Part shown: piece after piece, positions 12,042-34,669 of the stretch | Numbering within the stretch: position 1 is the first letter of the stretch | How the letters are laid out: each line of letters begins with the position of its first letter | NCBI RefSeq assembly: GCF_964019385.1 | Contig: NC_088645.1 | Location: 8,644,398-8,708,397 of the forward strand | Length of the DNA: 64,000 nucleotides | Origin: Sycon ciliatum | Taxonomy: Eukaryota; Porifera; Calcarea; Leucosolenida; Sycettidae | Reading direction: 5' to 3' | Made by a program: the position numbers and the translations under genes | Notes under the pieces: model-generated | Told to the model about the DNA's origin: nothing | What the model saw: only the letters and a program-made list of their open reading frames with translations | Database searches by the model: none

Positions 12042-13478
12042 AGGGGAAGTCCGGTGAAAAATTTAAATTTCACAGTCCGTAGAGTTCGGGTCGCTGAGTC
12101 GAATGGTCTTTGTCCGAGGAGGCTGCGGCTTATGGTTCGTCAGATACGCCCAATCGAACATGTGCGAATTTGAGCGCGCATCACCCAGATCCAGGTGATG
12201 ACGTCACAGCGTGCAGCCAGGTAGCCACACCATCTAGTTGTGTACAAAAATGGCCATATTCGGAGCGCGTTCGATTGGGGAACCGTTTGTCGCAGCTTCT
12301 TCGGACCAAGACCATTCGATTCAGTGTTACAAACACTACGTACCCTGTGATTTTCAGCTCGGTAACCTTGGAGGTTATACCGTATTATAGCCGTTTCCGA
12401 GTTGGACTTTTCCGTCAGCCTCTACCGTCTACGCGCTCTGCGCTGCGTGCATGCAGTGCGTGCAGTGTGTTATCTAGCTGTAGTGCAGTCAACAAACTCA
12501 TCACAGATGAGACGGAACTACTCCCGCACTGCCGTGCTGGGGTAGTATGTACAAGACTCGAGTCACAACTGACACAAGACTCAGAAAACTAGTCAACACA
12601 CGGACTTGTCATGTACTACACTCGTATCAGTCGTATTGTTCAGTCATGTAGTCAGAGAACGTGCGTTTCTCCTTGCCGGTGCCGGTGGTTGTGCTTTGAG
12701 AAAGAAAATTTTAGTTTTCCGCACCCGCCTCATTATTTTATGTTACAGCGATGAGTGCACAACCGTGACAAGTGACAAAACAGCGAACAGCTCCCGGACC
12801 TAGAACTTTCAGATTCCATAGCGTTGCGAGCGAAGAGTCGTGCCCGTGGTTCAAAGAGCCTGCACTGTTCTCCAATTGAGTAGTCCGAACTATTCCAAGT
12901 AGTTCGCACCAAAACATCACCATGTGGCAGGCTACTGGAGTCTAAGCGAATCTAATCGGTATGGAACAACATTTAGAGCACTCGCATCACTCTTCTCCAT
13001 TTTGGCGACCCTGCTCTCCAGCGATCTGATCAGCTTCGTCTGCAATAGCTGCTGCTTCTTCATCAGTCGGAAACTCAGTAGCGCTCACTCTTGACCGGCC
13101 CGCGTGGCCATTTCTTCAGCTGCCGAGGTTCTCAGCCCCAGACCGAACTCATGAAGGTCAGCCATGGCTGCATCCTCACTCTCACAAGGAGTTACAGGTC
13201 TTCGGGGTCGCTTGCACCAAACTATCAGTCGCCAAATCATTTGAAATAGCACTGACACTATTGCTTTCACGCACTCCTTTTGACCTAGCTGCACGCTATG
13301 ACGTTGCAGAGGGTGTGGCGCGGCCGCATGACGTCATGGCGCAGCCCCCGAAACTCAGTTTTTCAAACGGAAATATCTCGAGAACGCTTTGTCGGAGACA
13401 CGTGGGACCAACACCATTCGACTCAGCGCCCGAAACTCTACCGACCCTGAAATTTAAATTTTTCACCGGACTTCCCCT
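12042..13478. mobile_element. Non-autonomous TTAA-flanked (piggyBac-type) element, 1.44 kb
   Basis: The left terminus AGGGGAAGTCCGGTGAAAAA and right terminus TTTTTCACCGGACTTCCCCT are inverted repeats, and both borders carry TTAA (12038-12041 and 13479-13482). TTAA target duplication is the hallmark of piggyBac-like transposons. Subterminal inverted motifs also pair (CATTCGATTCAGTG and CATTCGACTCAGCG). An ORF at 12110-12592 and a broken minus-strand frame at about 12960-13294 exist, but no transposase motif can be recognised. Confidence 0.75.
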
Positions 13479-13566
13479 TTAAAGTGGCCTATTCGTGGAC
13501 TACACCTGTCAAACATTTCAAGTGCTGTCAAGAACAAACATGATACGTACGTACTAGTACTCGTAC

Positions 13567-13604
13567 CAGGGAGTCGTAAAATACCGGTATTTTACGACTC
13601 CCTG
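13567..13604. mobile_element. 38-bp CAGGGAG palindrome
   Basis: A perfect palindrome CAGGGAGTCGTAAAATACCG / CGGTATTTTACGACTCCCTG. The flanks share CTCGTAC on both sides (7 bp), close to the 8-bp duplications seen at other copies. Confidence 0.85.
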
Positions 13605-14010
13605 CTCGTACTAGTACATGTAGTAGTACTAGTAGTACTAGTAGTACTAGTAGTTGATACATAGTCGTAGATTCCGCTAGGACCCGCAGGGTCCGACGTG
13701 GAATGAAGGAGGAAGTGAAGGCGAAGAATGTGACAGTGTGTTGAAATTATTTATGGATAACTACAGAGCGATTTGATTTTGAGGCCAAACACACTGACTG
13801 TCACATTCGAAGCCGAAGCTCCGAAGTGTAATCATGGTAATCATTGATAGGAAACGTCTTGCTAGCTTGGATCATGGACTAAACGTTACGTTGGAGTGGG
13901 AGAGGGGGAGCGCTCTCAGTGATCGATGTTCTTGACTTACGTCACTTGTCATAATTATCCGCATGTAGATCTACGTAGTCTCGTACTCACGAGTCGTAGA
14001 TCGACATAGT

Positions 14011-14350
14011 CATAGCCTTGGGTGTGAATGCTGCCATGGAAACGACGTGCGGAGCCTGCGAAATTCAAAAACCAGTTTTCTGGGTTGCAGCGCAGAGCAG
14101 CGATCCACACGTCAACTCGCTTCTTCGCCTCCAACATGCACTGGGTCAAACTACCGAGGCAAACAAAGGACTGAGGCTCGCTCTCCTCCACAAGTGGAAG
14201 GCGCGTTGAGACGGTGCTCTGCAGTTTTTGTTTTTGTTTTCCAATGGATCACTGTTCTGTTGGCTTTCCTTCTCATCAAGCCAGCCACTTCTCCTTTGTT
14301 AGCCGTTGTTTTCCTTCAAAGTAAAGTTGTCCGCTGTCCACTGTTTTCAA
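14011..14350. repeat. Duplicated segment B, uninterrupted sister of 10456-11370
   Basis: It contains the same ordered blocks as segment A (GCCATGGAAACGACGTG, GAGGCTCGCTCTCCTCC, GAGACGGTGCTCTG, CTTCTCATCAAGCCAGCCAC) but lacks the MITE. It therefore approximates the pre-insertion allele. Confidence 0.7.
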
Positions 14351-14429
14351 TGTTCTGGAATACTCGTCATGATGAATACACGAAGTCGGAGACCTATTGT
14401 TTCAACGGAAACCCGTCCTGCGGGTGAGT

Positions 14430-15218
14430 GTTGTAGCCTGCTTTAGCCCGTGTACAAGGTTTTGTTTGTGTTGTGGTATTGAAGTCCGCTAGGGTAGCTG
14501 GAGGAGGTGGTGTAGAGGAGTTCGATTCGTAGCGCGCAGAACTGGCGTTCACTAGTGCACGGTTTGGGGATTTAGCTGCACAAAATGCCCTCACTTTATG
14601 GTTTGCTTCCCAGTCTTTCACCATGTTCACAGTTCTGGACCTTCTGGTGCAGTCTGACCTGTCTGGTGGGCAGTCGACCTACAAGTACCCGATGGTCGAC
14701 AGTCCGCTGCGCACACGCGCTGCGCTGGGACGCGGTAGTCTCGTAGGTCATTTTTCGTCGTTCATCGATCTCTGCTCCGGAGCTCCGCACGCACTCTGTT
14801 GACTACGTTTCGAATTATTTTGTACTGTTGGCAGTGTTGCAGCCACGTGCTGTGCCATCCAGCTCGAATGCATGATGCGTGGCACCTCTGACTTCAAATC
14901 TCTCTCGATTTCGTTGCCCCCTGCATCTGATCTTTGAACAAAGTGGGTGTGCATACCATTTCTTTCTGTACAAAAACAAGTCACAGTTGTTGTGAATGCA
15001 ACAACTGATCTCGCTGAGTGTTGTCTGTTGACTGCTGTGCCCGTAGTCTAGCGTAGATCGCTTGCCTAATCGTTCCTCTACGAATGCTGGCCTCAGTGGA
15101 GGTCCAGTCTTCTCCACGTTTCAAGTGCAAAAAATAGTAAGAGCTACATTGCACTGAGCTCAGCTGAGGACTCGGCCTAATCCTGATGAGGCAGCTGTGC
15201 GTTGGAATGTGTAGCGCC
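14430..15218. other. Spacer with no recognised gene
   Basis: Relatively GC-rich unique sequence without repeats. Several 60-100-residue minus-strand frames overlap here, but none resembles a known family and none has paired splice sites giving a consistent exon. It could hold the promoter or 5' exons of the PHF7-like gene. Confidence 0.3.
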
Positions 15219-15261
15219 ATGGCGAAGCCCAGTCGCGAGCTGCAGTTCCACGATGACTACC
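15219..15261 (+). other. Candidate first coding exon of the PHF7-like gene
   Basis: An ATG in a strong context (GCGCCATGGCG) opens a 43-nt frame beginning MAKPSRELQFHDDY. A GTGACT donor at 15262 leaves one nucleotide, the phase needed to join the exon at 17149, giving ...YPCQLCGYDDED. The short leader before the first CxxC resembles G2E3 and PHF7. The donor is weak, so this is a guess based on phase and context only. Confidence 0.22.
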
Positions 15262-15617
15262 GTGACTCGTGAGGTGTCTGAGAGAGTGTGACTTGATAGA
15301 GCTGTACTGCTGCGCCAGCTGTGGAGGTAGTGCGGGACACCTCGCTGACTACGATCTCACTTTCTTTGGTCCATAGTATGACCGTTGGAGCCTTTGCAGC
15401 AAATTTGATCGCCATCTGTAGTAGTGTAGATCTACCTGGGAGCAGCGATGCCGAGAAAGAAATGTAGGATGTTTGCTCAGTTGAAATGGATGTTTTTTTG
15501 CTTGAGAAAAAATGTAGCATGGGGGAATGGCAAAATTTGCAAAATTTGAACTTTCTAGGCTTAGTTTAACTCGGATGGTGAGCCAATTACATTACTAGTA
15601 TTAGTACTAGTATGGTG

Positions 15618-15702
15618 AAAAAAGGAGGACAAAATGTTACGAGTTATGACTAACTGTCCACCAACGCATATCATAACTCTTAACACTTTGTCCTCCTTTT
15701 TT
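15618..15702. repeat. Inverted repeat with about 33-bp arms
   Basis: AAAAAAGGAGGACAAAATG faces CTTTGTCCTCCTTTTTT, with GAGTTATGA / TCATAACTC continuing inward. A related arrangement with the same GTTACGAGTTA core occurs at 43995-44280. Confidence 0.6.
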
Positions 15703-16829
15703 CTAGGTTTAGTTCTCACGATACAGTCCTTATGCACATTGTACAGATGTACGAAGTTCTGTACTAGGGCCGTAGGTGTGTACATACCCGGTTGGGTGTT
15801 CATTGTGTGCTATACATGCGTGTTTGACCCATTTAGCCTCATAATTCGCGGCGAACAATCACTTTTCCAGCTTCTTCACTTTGGGATTGAACTAACGACT
15901 CGCTAGATCACTGTCGAAAAAGTGTTCGTATGAAATGCCTTCAGGGCCCATTTCGCTGTGGAAATAGCAATAAACACAATAGGGTCCTGCACATTCAACA
16001 CCCAACCGGGTCTACGGGATTCTACGGGATTTCGTGCATCTGTACAACGTGCATAAGGCCTATTGAATCAGGGCGTGTTTCAATGGATTGATGGAACCGA
16101 TGGAATCCTGATAATTCGAACCCGAAATTGCCAGTTGAAAACTTCCAATTTTTTTATTTTATTTTTCCGGATATTCTAATTATCCGAACGTGCACCCACA
16201 ACACAACACCTACCGGTATACGGGAATGTTCACATTGTCACACAGAGTTGCGATATGTACGATGACACAGATCCTGTGCGCTCGGACCTTACCAGTACAC
16301 TCTGCTTGCACACACTCAGCTAACCAGTACAGAGTACAGTGAGTGGGTTGGGTTTTGAAACCATTCATGAATTACCCCTCTCCCCCCCCCCCCCCCCCCC
16401 CCGGGCTATTCTCATCACCCTATTATGATGGATTGATTACGGACCGATTCCAAGGCTCACGACATGAAATCGAACAACTTGAATGCGCGAGATTCCTTTC
16501 ACGAATCGATTCGTGGGAGTAAATCGAACGTACCCAGTGAAGTAACTGACGTCGAATCATGCCTTGCTAACTTCGAATTGCCGGCAGAAATGCAACACAC
16601 GTTCTATGTATGCAGACTTGGTTTGACTTCTAAATTTAGACGTACCGGCATTTGCCCAGTTCGAGGTTCGAATTATCAGACATTGTTATCACGACATAAT
16701 TGAAGGGACTGAAATCGGTCCTGGAAAGTCCAAATAAGGGTTATGTTCAAGCAGTACCAGGGTTCTAACCAAAGGAGGGTAGGGAGGCCAAGCCCCCCCC
16801 CCCCCCCCCCTTGTGAAAAAGTGCGTCTT

Positions 16830-17148
16830 GTCTGTGTGTTCTGATCTGCTGTAGCATGCCAGCTATGTGGCTATGATGTTCTCTGTGTCCTGATCTGTTG
16901 TAGCATGTCAGCTATGTGGCTATGATGTTCTCTGTGTCCTGATCTGTTGTAGCATGTCAGCTATGTGGCTATGATGTTCTCTGTGTCCTGATCTGTTGTA
17001 GCATGTCAGCTATGTGGCTATGATGTTCTCTGTGTCCTGATCTGTTGTAGCATGTCAGCTATGTGGCTATGATGTTCTCTGTGTCCTGATCTGTTGTAGC
17101 ATGTCAGCTATGTGGCTATGGTGTTCTCTGTGTCCTGATCTGTTGTAG

Positions 17149-17172
<24 letters not shown>
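16830..17172 (+). repeat. 49-bp tandem array of an intron/exon junction, 7 copies
   Basis: Each unit contains TTCTCTGTGTCCTGATCTG, TTGTAG and then CATGTCAGCTATGTGGCTAT. Copies begin at exact 49-bp spacing, with the shared AGCTATGTGGC at 16861, 16910, 16959, 17008, 17057, 17106 and 17155. The last unit runs into the true exon at 17149, so every unit carries a TAG acceptor plus the first 24 coding nucleotides (CQLCGYD). Only the first copy shows more than one substitution. Confidence 0.95.
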
Positions 17173-29206
<12,034 letters not shown>

Positions 29207-29583
29207 CCATATGGTGCAGTGGTATGTGCAGCGATTTCCAATCGATAGGTTGCGGGTTCGATTCCCGACGATTATGGTCACACACGTCTTTCTTCTCTTT
29301 CTCAGACTCTTCCTGACTTTTCTTTCATTCTCCTGGGTGGTTACCAACAGCCAGTGCATGCCGGAGTATGTGGTGTGATGTGTGTGCGGGAAAAAAAAGA
29401 AGAGACCAAAAATAGGGATTCACTGGCCAGAAAAAGCCACTTCATAGCTGTGTGGTGTAGACCAGGCTGAATAGTGGCGGTCAATTCTTCAGCCTTGCAA
29501 GCTGTTGAATGGTGCAATCCCAGCACAAGTTGCTATGGCTTCTGCTGTAGCATCGCTATCATCGCCTCCGGCGATGGGCGTCC
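29207..29583 (+). mobile_element. tRNA-derived SINE, fullest copy
   Basis: The head at 29207-29280 has an A-box-like TGGTGCAGTGGTA and a B-box GGTTCGATTCC, with CCATA...TATGG able to pair as an acceptor stem. The body follows (TTTCATTCTCCTGGGTGG, ACCAACAGCCAGTGCA, GGCGGTCAATTCTTCAGCC), ending in ATCGCCTCCGGCGATGGGC, a small stem-loop. Partial copies lie at 22000-22293, 42834-42933 and 50843-50892. Confidence 0.8.
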
Positions 29584-29711
29584 AATGGTCCAATGGTGTC
29601 CCCTCCCCCTATATATGGGCCCTAACCTCTCTGACAGTACCTCCCATCTGGGAGCGGAGTGGCCAATTCTGGCAGCTGTCAATAGTGGTGGTGGTAGTAG
29701 TAGTATTAGTC

Positions 29712-29853
29712 AGGCGCGTGCGCCGGTGCCCTTCAAGGGGGATTCGGGGGCCCTCCCCGGGAAAAAATTTCAAAAAATGAAGCAAAATCCTGCATTTTGA
29801 GCGAAAAAGGGGGGTTCCGGGCACCCAGGAACCCATACGGGGCACGCGCCTGG
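29712..29853. mobile_element. Small MITE with CAGGCGCGTGC ends
   Basis: CAGGCGCGTGCGCCGGTGCC on the left pairs with GGGGCACGCGCCTG on the right, and TAGTAGTAGTA-like sequence lies on both sides. The interior is G/C homopolymer-rich with A runs. Confidence 0.55.
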
Positions 29854-30360
29854 TAGTAGTAGTAGTAGTAGTAGTGTGTGTGGGGGGGGGGGGGGCGTGT
29901 GTGTGTGCGTGTGGTGTTGTATAGAGCGACGGAAGAAGTCGCAACAACTCCATGCACTGACCGGGGGGGGGGGGGGGGGCATGATGCCATTGATGACCCC
30001 AGGCCCAGGTTGAGTGCACCTGAGCTTGCTGCATGGATACATGTACTACTACAGACTGTAGAGACACCGACCGTCCTTACAGTACCGCCCGGCAAGGCTT
30101 TTAGTTCATGTATCTGTAAGTACTGCCAGGACTGGGCGGGTGTTGTTTGCCTTTTGCAGTAGATCTACAGCACACCTTCACAAGCCTGTCATTGTCTCAA
30201 GCAAAGCTCAAAATGTTGTTACATATGTACATGTCACATGCTTATCGGCACTATGTCATCGTGATTGTGGAATAATAATAATAATAATGACTATGTACCT
30301 CTCTTTTTTCTTTCCTGACGTCAAAGCGTTTATTTAAAAAAATCTGTGACGTCAGGAAAC

Positions 30361-30398
30361 CAGGGAGTCGTCAAATACCGGTATTTGACGACTCCCTG
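30361..30398. mobile_element. 38-bp CAGGGAG palindrome
   Basis: CAGGGAGTCGTCAAATACCG is followed by its exact reverse complement. CAGGAAAC lies immediately to the left and recurs 7 bp after the right end, so the flanking duplication is not perfectly adjacent. Confidence 0.85.
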
Positions 30399-30521
30399 CA
30401 TGCTGCAGGAAACAAATGCCGCGGGCCTAGCGCCTAGCGCCTGGCTCAAGCTCAGCAACAGTGAGTTGTGTGCAGACCTCCGTGACCATAGGCATAGCAT
30501 GGGGAGAACGCTTGGTACTAT

Positions 30522-30874
30522 TAGGGAGGTTCTGCTATACGTAAAACGTAGAGAAATCACGTAGAGAGCAGGTGTCTGGGTTAGAGTCTACGGCTTCGCG
30601 TGTTTTGGCTCCAGATTTCTACGCGGAGATGGGGTTCTCTACGTTGTGGCACACGCAGAGAAAATGCGTACGGATTTGCTGAGTATCGATCAACTGCATG
30701 CAGAAAACTGCCAAATATGGAAGGGGAAATTCCCAGTACACATTCCACGTGACTTCTCTACATGTGTAGGTGAAACGTAGAGCAGAACAGCATTTCTTTA
30801 CGTTACGGGAACGCGAAGAAAGTTCGCGTGATTCTTTGCGTCGCGTTCCCAAAACGTAGAGCAGAACCTCCCTA
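30522..30874. mobile_element. MITE with AGGGAGGTTCTGCT ends
   Basis: TAGGGAGGTTCTGCTATACG faces ACGTAGAGCAGAACCTCCCTA at the right, with ACGTAGAG-rich internal repeats. It abuts a related element starting TAGAGGTTCTGCTACACGG. Confidence 0.7.
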
Positions 30875-30875
30875 G

Positions 30876-31382
30876 TAGAGGTTCTGCTACACGGAACTAC
30901 GTACCAAACTCCGTGTCAACTGCAGTGCAGTTTGACACGGATTTTCCGTACGTTGCACCGGTTCTGCTGTACGTAGCATGCTCGAACCATGCACGAACAC
31001 CCCGCCACATGTACTCTGTACGCTCACTTTTCACACGGAGTCCGGACCTTAGGCCTTGGCGGATAATGCTCGAAAAGGTGGCAGATTCTGCTTTTTTTGC
31101 ACCGAAATTGGCAGAACCATACAAACCTTATGGCGGGCAATTCCTCGAATTCTGCTCCATTTCTTTATCCACATACCAAACATGCATAAAATTACCAGAA
31201 AATGTACTTAATTCTGCCAATTTTTCTGCCGGCATTATCCGCCAAGCCCTAAGTCCGGTCCGTGTGAACCGCGCTTCACACGGAAAACGGTATGAAAAAA
31301 TCCGTATCAAACTAAATCCCGTACCGCGGCGAAGTTTCCATACGTACTTTGGCACGTTATACCGTGTGGCAGAACCTCACTA
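30876..31382. mobile_element. MITE with AGAGGTTCTGCTACACGG ends, carrying a nested insertion
   Basis: The left end AGAGGTTCTGCTACACGG matches the inverted right end CCGTGTGGCAGAACCTC. Internal inverted motifs (TTTGACACGG and CCGTATCAAA) also pair. The 31050-31251 element is inserted inside it, with AGTCCGG on both sides of the insertion. Confidence 0.65.
31050..31251. mobile_element. MITE of the GGCGGATNATGC family, nested copy
   Basis: TAGGCCTTGGCGGATAATGC is inverted at the right end (GCATTATCCGCCAAGCCCTA). Its interior is nearly identical to 11848-12037. Confidence 0.8.
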
Positions 31383-31691
31383 ATGACTACATGTACGTAC
31401 TAACATGTTTTTCGATTTTGACAGCATGTTACAATCGAAAAACATGTTAAGGTTAACTACCAAGCAAGGCTTCTGTATATACCATGTACGTACTAGTAGT
31501 ATTGTAGCTGTATTTGTGGATGTTACATTACAATGTAATTCATATGTTACATTTACCATTTACAATCATGTACAATCATGACGTAGTTTTTGACCAATGT
31601 ACATGACATCAGTGTAGAGTAGAATCGTGACGTGAGCGAGCACACCCGTGACTTGATGGTTTCCTGAATCCTGAGGCTATGTGGTGTGAGC

Positions 31692-31726
31692 CAGGGAGTA
31701 GTACAATACCATTGTACTACTCCCTG
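31692..31726. mobile_element. 35-bp CAGGGAG palindrome with exact 8-bp flanking repeats
   Basis: CAGGGAGTAGTACAAT...ATTGTACTACTCCCTG is a near-perfect palindrome. GTGTGAGC lies immediately on both sides (31684-31691 and 31727-31734). It is a sequence variant of the family (AGTAGTAC instead of AGTCGTAA). Confidence 0.9.
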
Positions 31727-32714
31727 GTGTGAGCCACCTCCGGAGCTCCACAAACACAACCATTGACATAGGGCACATGGTGTGTTGTAGACGGTAGTAT
31801 AATATTAATAATGTGATGATGATGGGCCGTTTTTGTTTTGTTTCGCAAATCCAAACGGGAACTTTCTTCCCAATACTGTAAACAAGGTAGCGAAGAGACA
31901 ATTAGAGAGGTAAGGGAAGAGGTGTTATAATGTAAAATGTGTGTTTATGCACTGGAAATCGGATAGTCAGCTGGAGATCCATTGTCAAGCATGGCATTAG
32001 TATAGCTTCTGTTGCAGCAAGGAATGCAAGCTGTCAAGGGGCACAGTCAGTGACAGATTGTGCAAGGACTTAGGAAGTTAGGTACTGCTGCAGCTTTGAA
32101 TTGAAGGTCTCCAGCGTTGTGCTGGAGCGAACTAACTTACTTCTCCTGGTACTGTAATCTGTTCCATTTTATCTGTAGCGCTGAAGGCAAACCTCGACTT
32201 GCGGCCAGCGTTCATTCTTGCAACTGGTGTACAGTCGATCTTATGTTATGTCAACAAAGTCAAAGAGTGGTGGTTGAAAGACTTCCTTTTTCTGTTGGCA
32301 GTGAGCATGAACCTAGCCAGGGTCCTGTGACTGTCATCACGATACACGGACCCTCTGGGACCGTCACCACGTACATGTAGATCTACATGTAACATAGCCT
32401 CATAGGGCTAGGGGATTCACACGACGTGAAAATGAACCGGAAAACACGTTTGTGTAGTTACATGTACACTGATCACAGCGGAACAGTGGAATACTTACAT
32501 GTACTAGTAGTACAGTGGAACCAAGGCGGGTTATGTACTTTTTAGTCTTGGTGGAACGCGGCTCAGAGTCAAGAAGAGGTTTTTGTCCCTGGTTTGCATC
32601 TTCGACGTGCCGATACATCTGTTTCGTACTTGTCCTTGTCAACGGTGCTCAGATTAGGAGTAGAAGCCATGACTAGTCTGCAGTCTGCAGTGCAGTGCAG
32701 ACTGCAGTGCAGTA

Positions 32715-33005
32715 GTGGCCGATCCGATCATACCCGACTACTCGCAGTACTCGGACTGTCGTAGACTGTACTTGCCGAAGGCGAAGGTGCATGATGACGT
32801 CTGCTGTCGGTTCTGGTTCTGTGTTACTCCTGTACCCGTCCGTGAATCTTTGTGCGATGCTTGTCGCGTTCGAGGTATGAATTGCGATCATACGAGTAGT
32901 CTGGCCGCGTACACATTTTCTCCTTTTGACAAGAGCAAGAGTGTGGTTTCCGACGAAATACGGGCAGTTTACCATGGTTTACTCTTTCATCCCGGATGTT
33001 TGTGA
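32715..33005 (+). CDS. Hypothetical small cysteine-rich ORF (96 aa)
   Basis: An uninterrupted frame starting MADPIIPDYSQYSD and ending YHGLLFHPGCL. It has eight Cys, including a CC pair and the run CDACRVRGMNC. There is no signal peptide, no recognised domain and no clear splice sites. It sits in an otherwise gene-free stretch. It is not low-complexity, unlike most chance frames here, but could be a transposon remnant or chance. Confidence 0.25.
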   Translation: MADPIIPDYSQYSDCRRLYLPKAKVHDDVCCRFWFCVTPVPVRESLCDACRVRGMNCDHTSSLAAYTFSPFDKSKSVVSDEIRAVYHGLLFHPGCL

Positions 33006-34099
33006 TCGCATGTGTGACGCAAACAGCACACGCTTGTAACTGTCGGACGCGTCGACTGCACACATACACACTCACTTTCTTCTTATTCAGTTATTGACAT
33101 AGTTACTACAAAAATGTAGTAGCAGCGATATAGTGACTAGTGTGTGACAGTGTCATTGATGATCACACCCCGCACAGGCACTGTTCTGCACGATCCACAA
33201 ACTCGAAGGAAGCTGCGAATCGCTGAGAACTAACTAGATTCGGACATCATGTTATTGTATGCAACTACTGTACAATCAATCCACAGACCGATTCCACGCC
33301 ATGCGGCGGCGAAAAGGGCGATGGTGAAGCCATGGGTGATCCTTACAAGCGTCATAAGTAAGTTCACAATCACATCTACACAGTAGTCTAGATCTCTGCG
33401 ACTTGAAGATAGAAGCCTGGCTTGATAGCGATAACTAAGAAAGACGACGTCTTCTTGGCTGCCTGTAGACGAGTGTACACACTACACTACAGTCATGCTT
33501 TCAGTCATGTTATGTACATGTATGTCGGCAGGGCCGAAGGATCACATACTTTATGTTTTCACGGTGACACCAACTTGTGACCAAGAGTATTATTATGATT
33601 GTACTCTTGGTGTCACTGAGTGACAGGTGAACAAGGCGAGGACCGTGACACTGTATCATGTATGGGAAGTGCTCCAGTACAACCGTAGTCTAGACTCTAG
33701 TCTAGACAGGTAACTGGTTGGTACGTACATGGTAGAGTCTCGCCTCTCGGTCTTGCAACCCGCATTTGAACTGTAGCCCTGGTCAGCTCTCATCTTGAAA
33801 ACTTCTGTAAATAGCGACAAGGTGGCGGAGCTGATGCTGTTTCAGGACCGATTGCGGATCGGAAATAGAAGACAACATCGTCACCAAGCGCTGCATCCTG
33901 TCATTTGGCTAGCCATGGCTGCTTCTGAGGTGGATATCTGGACTGGTATTATTACTAATATAGGGTCGCGCCTAGCGCCTGTACATAATGTAGTCTGTAC
34001 ATTTGCGAATTGCATGCACTATAAAAAAAAAACATTTTTGCGGTCGGGTGAAAAAAGACGGTCGGTCGGGCCCGCGGGTTACCCGAAACAACGAATTAA
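33006..34099. other. Gene-free stretch
   Basis: Mostly unique sequence with short inverted motifs around ACCAAGAGTATTATTATG / GATTGTACTCTTGGTG (about 33577-33614) and TACTAGTA-like simple repeats. No coding region is supported. Confidence 0.4.
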
Positions 34100-34107
34100 T
34101 TCTGGAT

Positions 34108-34145
34108 CAGGGAGTCGTAAAATACCGGTATTTTACGACTCCCTG
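34108..34145. mobile_element. 38-bp CAGGGAG palindrome with exact 8-bp repeats and a nearby empty site
   Basis: A perfect palindrome flanked by TTCTGGAT at 34100-34107 and 34146-34153. The host sequence CCGAAACAACGAATTAATTC ... GGCCT recurs at 34630-34660 without the palindrome (TTCTAGGTGGCCT), giving a paralogous empty site. Confidence 0.93.
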
Positions 34146-34669
34146 TTCTGGATGGCCTAAAGGCTATAAAAAAATTAAATAAAAACATTCAATGTGAAAA
34201 AAAAACAAAGCAAAGAGACAACACAACGCAAGAAACCGCAATATGCTACATACATGTACATGTATAGGGGCTCCAGTCTCCCGACCTTGCGCGCGGTGTA
34301 TTTTAGCACTCTCTGGTATGGATAAATTATCATATTGTATGTCTGTCTCCTTGAAGAAAGCCATTCGCACAGTCTCCTTGCTCAGAAACTTCCGTTCATC
34401 TATTCAACAATTCATAGGGTACCCTGTAAATAATAATAATAATAACAATAAAGCCCTGCCTGTATAATGTAGGCCTGATAGGTAGCATATTTGCACGGTG
34501 ACCAGGTGACAGCGTGAACAAGGCTTCCCCCCTGCCCTAGTGCTAGTGGTGCCAGTAGTACTGGCCCTAGAAAGATAAAAAGTTAATGTCATGATGATGA
34601 GGGTCTTACGGCCCGGATGAGTGAAGTGACCCGAAACAACGAATTAATTCTAGGTGGCCTTATATACAT

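Noticed and set aside
12110..12592. 160-residue plus-strand ORF
   Set aside because: It lies wholly inside the TTAA-flanked transposon, starts in its subterminal repeat and shows no transposase or other motif.
16464..16703. 79-residue plus ORF as the first PHF7-like exon
   Set aside because: It has no Cys/His module, no donor in the required phase, and its 3' part resembles inverted-repeat transposon tails (ATTATC / GATAAT motifs).
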